From an uncultured Collinsella sp. (GTDB lineage Bacteria > Actinomycetota > Coriobacteriia > Coriobacteriales > Coriobacteriaceae), in NCBI GenBank assembly GCA_900545995.1, contig URBM01000094.1, positions 1 to 7,543 of the forward strand: a stretch of DNA of 7,543 nucleotides. The letters are read 5' to 3'. The notes beneath the pieces were generated by a model that was given only the letters and a program-made list of their open reading frames with translations, ran no database searches and had not been told where the DNA came from. The position numbers and the translations under genes were made by a program. How positions within the stretch are numbered: the stretch's first letter is position 1; every line of letters begins with the position of its first letter. Positions 5,522-7,543 of this stretch are shown here, piece after piece.

Positions 5522-7543
5522 ATGGCTCAACAACTGTCGCTGTTTGGTTCGCCGGAACCGGAGGAAGCTCCGGTGAAGCCCAAGCCTGCCGCTGCCTCGG
5601 CTCAGTCTAAGCCTGCGCCCGAGCCCCCTGCCGCCTACGCGAGCGTGGTCCTCGACATCCCCACCCGTGCGCTGTCGGAACCGTTTGCTTACGGCATCCC
5701 CGAGTCCCTTGCCAACGAGGTCCAGATCGGGTCCACGGTCCTGGTCCACTTTGGTAACCGTGCCGCCGCGGGCTATGTCGTCAACATTGCGCCTGATCTG
5801 GGCGATCTGCCGGGCAACAACGCCCTCGACCCCGTGCGCATCAAGCCCATCGAGGCTATCCTCAGCAAACCGCTCTTTACCGCCGAGGCTGCACGCATTG
5901 CGCGCTGGATGAGCCGCGAGTATGTCGCGACGCTTTCCGAGTGCCTGCGCCTGTTTTTGCCACCGGGCGGCAGCCCGCGTGTGGTCAAGGGCGACGACGG
6001 CGTGTGGACGGTTGAACGTCCAGCCGTCAAACCCATCCAAAACCGCTGGGTGATGCTTACGCCCGAAGGCTTTGACTACACGCCACCCAAGACCGCGGTC
6101 CGCCAGCGCCAACTCATCGAGGCGCTCCAGTGTGGTCCTGTCACGACGCGCGACCTCAACCTTCTCTATAACAGTATGTCGGCGACCATCAAGTCGCTCG
6201 AAAAACGCGGCGTCGTGGTGGTGGAAGAGCGCCGCGCCTGGCGTGGCTGCAGCGAGCAGACCACGCTGTCCTCGGCAAGCGGCAAGGCGCCGGTCTCCCT
6301 TACCAACGGCCAGCAACAGGCACTCGCGCAGATTGAGCGCGCCCGTCTGGACGCTCATGGCGACGTGGTGCTGGTCGACGGCGTCACCGGCTCCGGCAAA
6401 ACCGAGGTTTACCTCTCCGCCATCGAGCGTGTGCTCGCAGCCGGTCGCTCGGCCTGCGTGCTGGTGCCCGAGATTTCGCTGACGGCCCAGACCGTCGGCC
6501 GCTTCCGCTCGCGCTTTGGCGAGACGGTCGCCGTGTTCCATTCGCGGCTTTCGGCCGGCGAGCGCCTGGACCAGTGGGATATGGTTGCCAGCGGTGCGGC
6601 CCGCGTGGTCGTCGGCGCTCGCTCGGCGCTCTTTTGCCCGCTCAGCGACTTGGGCCTCATCATCATCGACGAGGAGCACGAGACCAGTTACAAGCAGGGC
6701 TCCAGTCCGCGCTACCACGCGCGCGAGGTGGCGGCCGAGATGGCGCGGCGCTATCGCTGCCCGCTCGTGTTGGGCTCCGCCACGCCCTCGGCCGAGGCCC
6801 TCGACCGCTGCCGCCGCGGCACGTACAACGGCGTCACCTGGACGCGTGTCGAGATGCCCGAGCGCCCGGGACACGCCGTGCTGCCCACAGTCCGCATTGC
6901 CGACCTGCGCCGCGAGTTTTCGCACGGCAGCCGCTCCATGTTCTCAAAACAGCTGATGGAAGGCTTTGAACGCGTGGTCGAGCGCCGCGAGAAAGCCGTG
7001 CTGCTGCACAACCGCCGCGGTTTTGCGCCGTTTTTGATGTGCCGCGAGTGTGGCTGCGTTCCCACCTGCAATCACTGCTCCACTGCGCTCACGTATCATG
7101 AGCGCACGCATACGCTGCAGTGCCACACTTGCGGTTCGTCTTGGCGCGTGCAGCCCTATCCGGCGCCCACGAGCCGCTGCCCCAAATGTGGTAGCCGTTA
7201 TCTTGCAAAAATGGGCCTGGGCACGCAGCAGATCGAGGACGCGCTGCACCAGATGCTGCCCGACGACGTCGCCATCATTCGCATGGACGCCGATTCCACG
7301 CGCGGCAAGGATGCGCACAAAAAACTGCTCGAGCAGTTCGATGCCGCCGATTGCGCGGTGCTGCTGGGCACCCAGATGATTGCCAAGGGCCTCGACTTTC
7401 CCGAGGTCACGCTTGTAGGCGTGGTCAATGCCGACTTTGCGTTAAAGCTGCCCGATTTTAGGGCAGGGGAGCGCGCCTACGATTTGCTTGAGCAGGTCGC
7501 CGGTCGCGCCGGTCGCGGCGATCGCCCTGGTGAGGTCATCATC
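5522..7543 (+). CDS. priA: Primosomal protein N' (replication restart DNA helicase PriA), C-terminus beyond the window
   Basis: The frame is open for 674 codons to the window edge; the C-terminal domain is missing. PriA is a 3'-5' superfamily 2 helicase that recognises stalled forks and reloads the replicative helicase. After an unusual N-terminal tail (1-38: QLSLF at 4-8, then a Pro/Ala/Lys-rich linker) come the 3' DNA-binding domain (about 39-140), a winged-helix region (about 170-235), Walker A GVTGSGKT (287-294), Walker B DEEH (383-386) with the aromatic-rich loop after it, and GSATPS (418-423). Lobe 2 holds four CxxC zinc pairs (507/510, 516/519, 534/537, 553/556), GTQMIAKGLDFPEV (616-629) and the arginine-finger motif QVAGRAGRG (658-666). 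The start is supported by AGAGG (5511-5515), 6 nt before the ATG. No clear promoter is visible, so it may depend on read-through from gltX. Confidence 0.96.
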   Translation, partial: MAQQLSLFGSPEPEEAPVKPKPAAASAQSKPAPEPPAAYASVVLDIPTRALSEPFAYGIPESLANEVQIGSTVLVHFGNRAAAGYVVNIAPDLGDLPGNNALDPVRIKPIEAILSKPLFTAEAARIARWMSREYVATLSECLRLFLPPGGSPRVVKGDDGVWTVERPAVKPIQNRWVMLTPEGFDYTPPKTAVRQRQLIEALQCGPVTTRDLNLLYNSMSATIKSLEKRGVVVVEERRAWRGCSEQTTLSSASGKAPVSLTNGQQQALAQIERARLDAHGDVVLVDGVTGSGKTEVYLSAIERVLAAGRSACVLVPEISLTAQTVGRFRSRFGETVAVFHSRLSAGERLDQWDMVASGAARVVVGARSALFCPLSDLGLIIIDEEHETSYKQGSSPRYHAREVAAEMARRYRCPLVLGSATPSAEALDRCRRGTYNGVTWTRVEMPERPGHAVLPTVRIADLRREFSHGSRSMFSKQLMEGFERVVERREKAVLLHNRRGFAPFLMCRECGCVPTCNHCSTALTYHERTHTLQCHTCGSSWRVQPYPAPTSRCPKCGSRYLAKMGLGTQQIEDALHQMLPDDVAIIRMDADSTRGKDAHKKLLEQFDAADCAVLLGTQMIAKGLDFPEVTLVGVVNADFALKLPDFRAGERAYDLLEQVAGRAGRGDRPGEVII

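Noticed and set aside
5477..6925. Long open frame (482 codons) on the minus strand opposite priA
   Set aside because: It lies entirely antisense to a frame with full PriA motifs, has an Arg/Ala/Gly/Asp/His-rich composition typical of shadow frames in GC-rich DNA, and overlaps the 5' end of priA and its leader.

Overview
The window is about 7.5 kb of high-GC bacterial chromosome holding ordinary housekeeping genes separated by unusually structured intergenic DNA. Gene content, codon use (strong preference for GC-ending codons) and the [4Fe-4S] single-chain serine dehydratase suggest a gut actinobacterium of the Coriobacteriia, most like Collinsella. That assignment is a judgement from reading the sequence, not the result of a search.

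Layout, left to right. (1) 1-198, minus strand: the first 66 codons of an unrecognised Gln/Pro/Arg-rich protein that runs off the left edge, with its own -10 box near 256-261. (2) 348-1955, minus: sdaA, a fused beta-alpha L-serine ammonia-lyase, followed by a short GGGACA palindrome that probably ends its transcript. (3) 1956-2268: the sdaA leader, dominated by a 122-nt imperfect palindrome (1979-2100), then the metK terminator (2198-2231). (4) 2269-3549, minus: metK, S-adenosylmethionine synthetase. (5) 3550-3834: the divergent metK/gltX control region, with a 98-nt palindrome (3657-3754) between the two putative -10 boxes. (6) 3835-5310, plus: gltX, glutamyl-tRNA synthetase, with a terminator at 5334-5370. 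(7) 5388-5489: a second large palindrome whose arms are themselves palindromic. (8) 5522-7543, plus: the first 674 codons of priA, the replication-restart helicase, running off the right edge.

The coding genes belong to central metabolism (serine breakdown to pyruvate and ammonia, SAM synthesis, glutamate charging of tRNA) and to replication restart. They do not form one pathway or one operon: each gene except priA has its own apparent promoter or terminator.

Two things deserve a second look. The PriA N-terminus carries an exact match to the sliding-clamp-binding consensus (QLSLF, residues 4-8), followed by a flexible Pro/Ala-rich linker; this predicts a clamp tether on the helicase that I do not know to be described. 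There is also a set of intergenic palindromes containing GGGAC. Two of them flank gltX and share the same build: 32-bp arms, a single T-T mismatch and a 34-38 nt centre. They look like members of a dispersed, possibly mobile, REP- or MITE-like family, but copy number cannot be judged from this window. I saw no tRNA, rRNA, CRISPR array or transposase gene.
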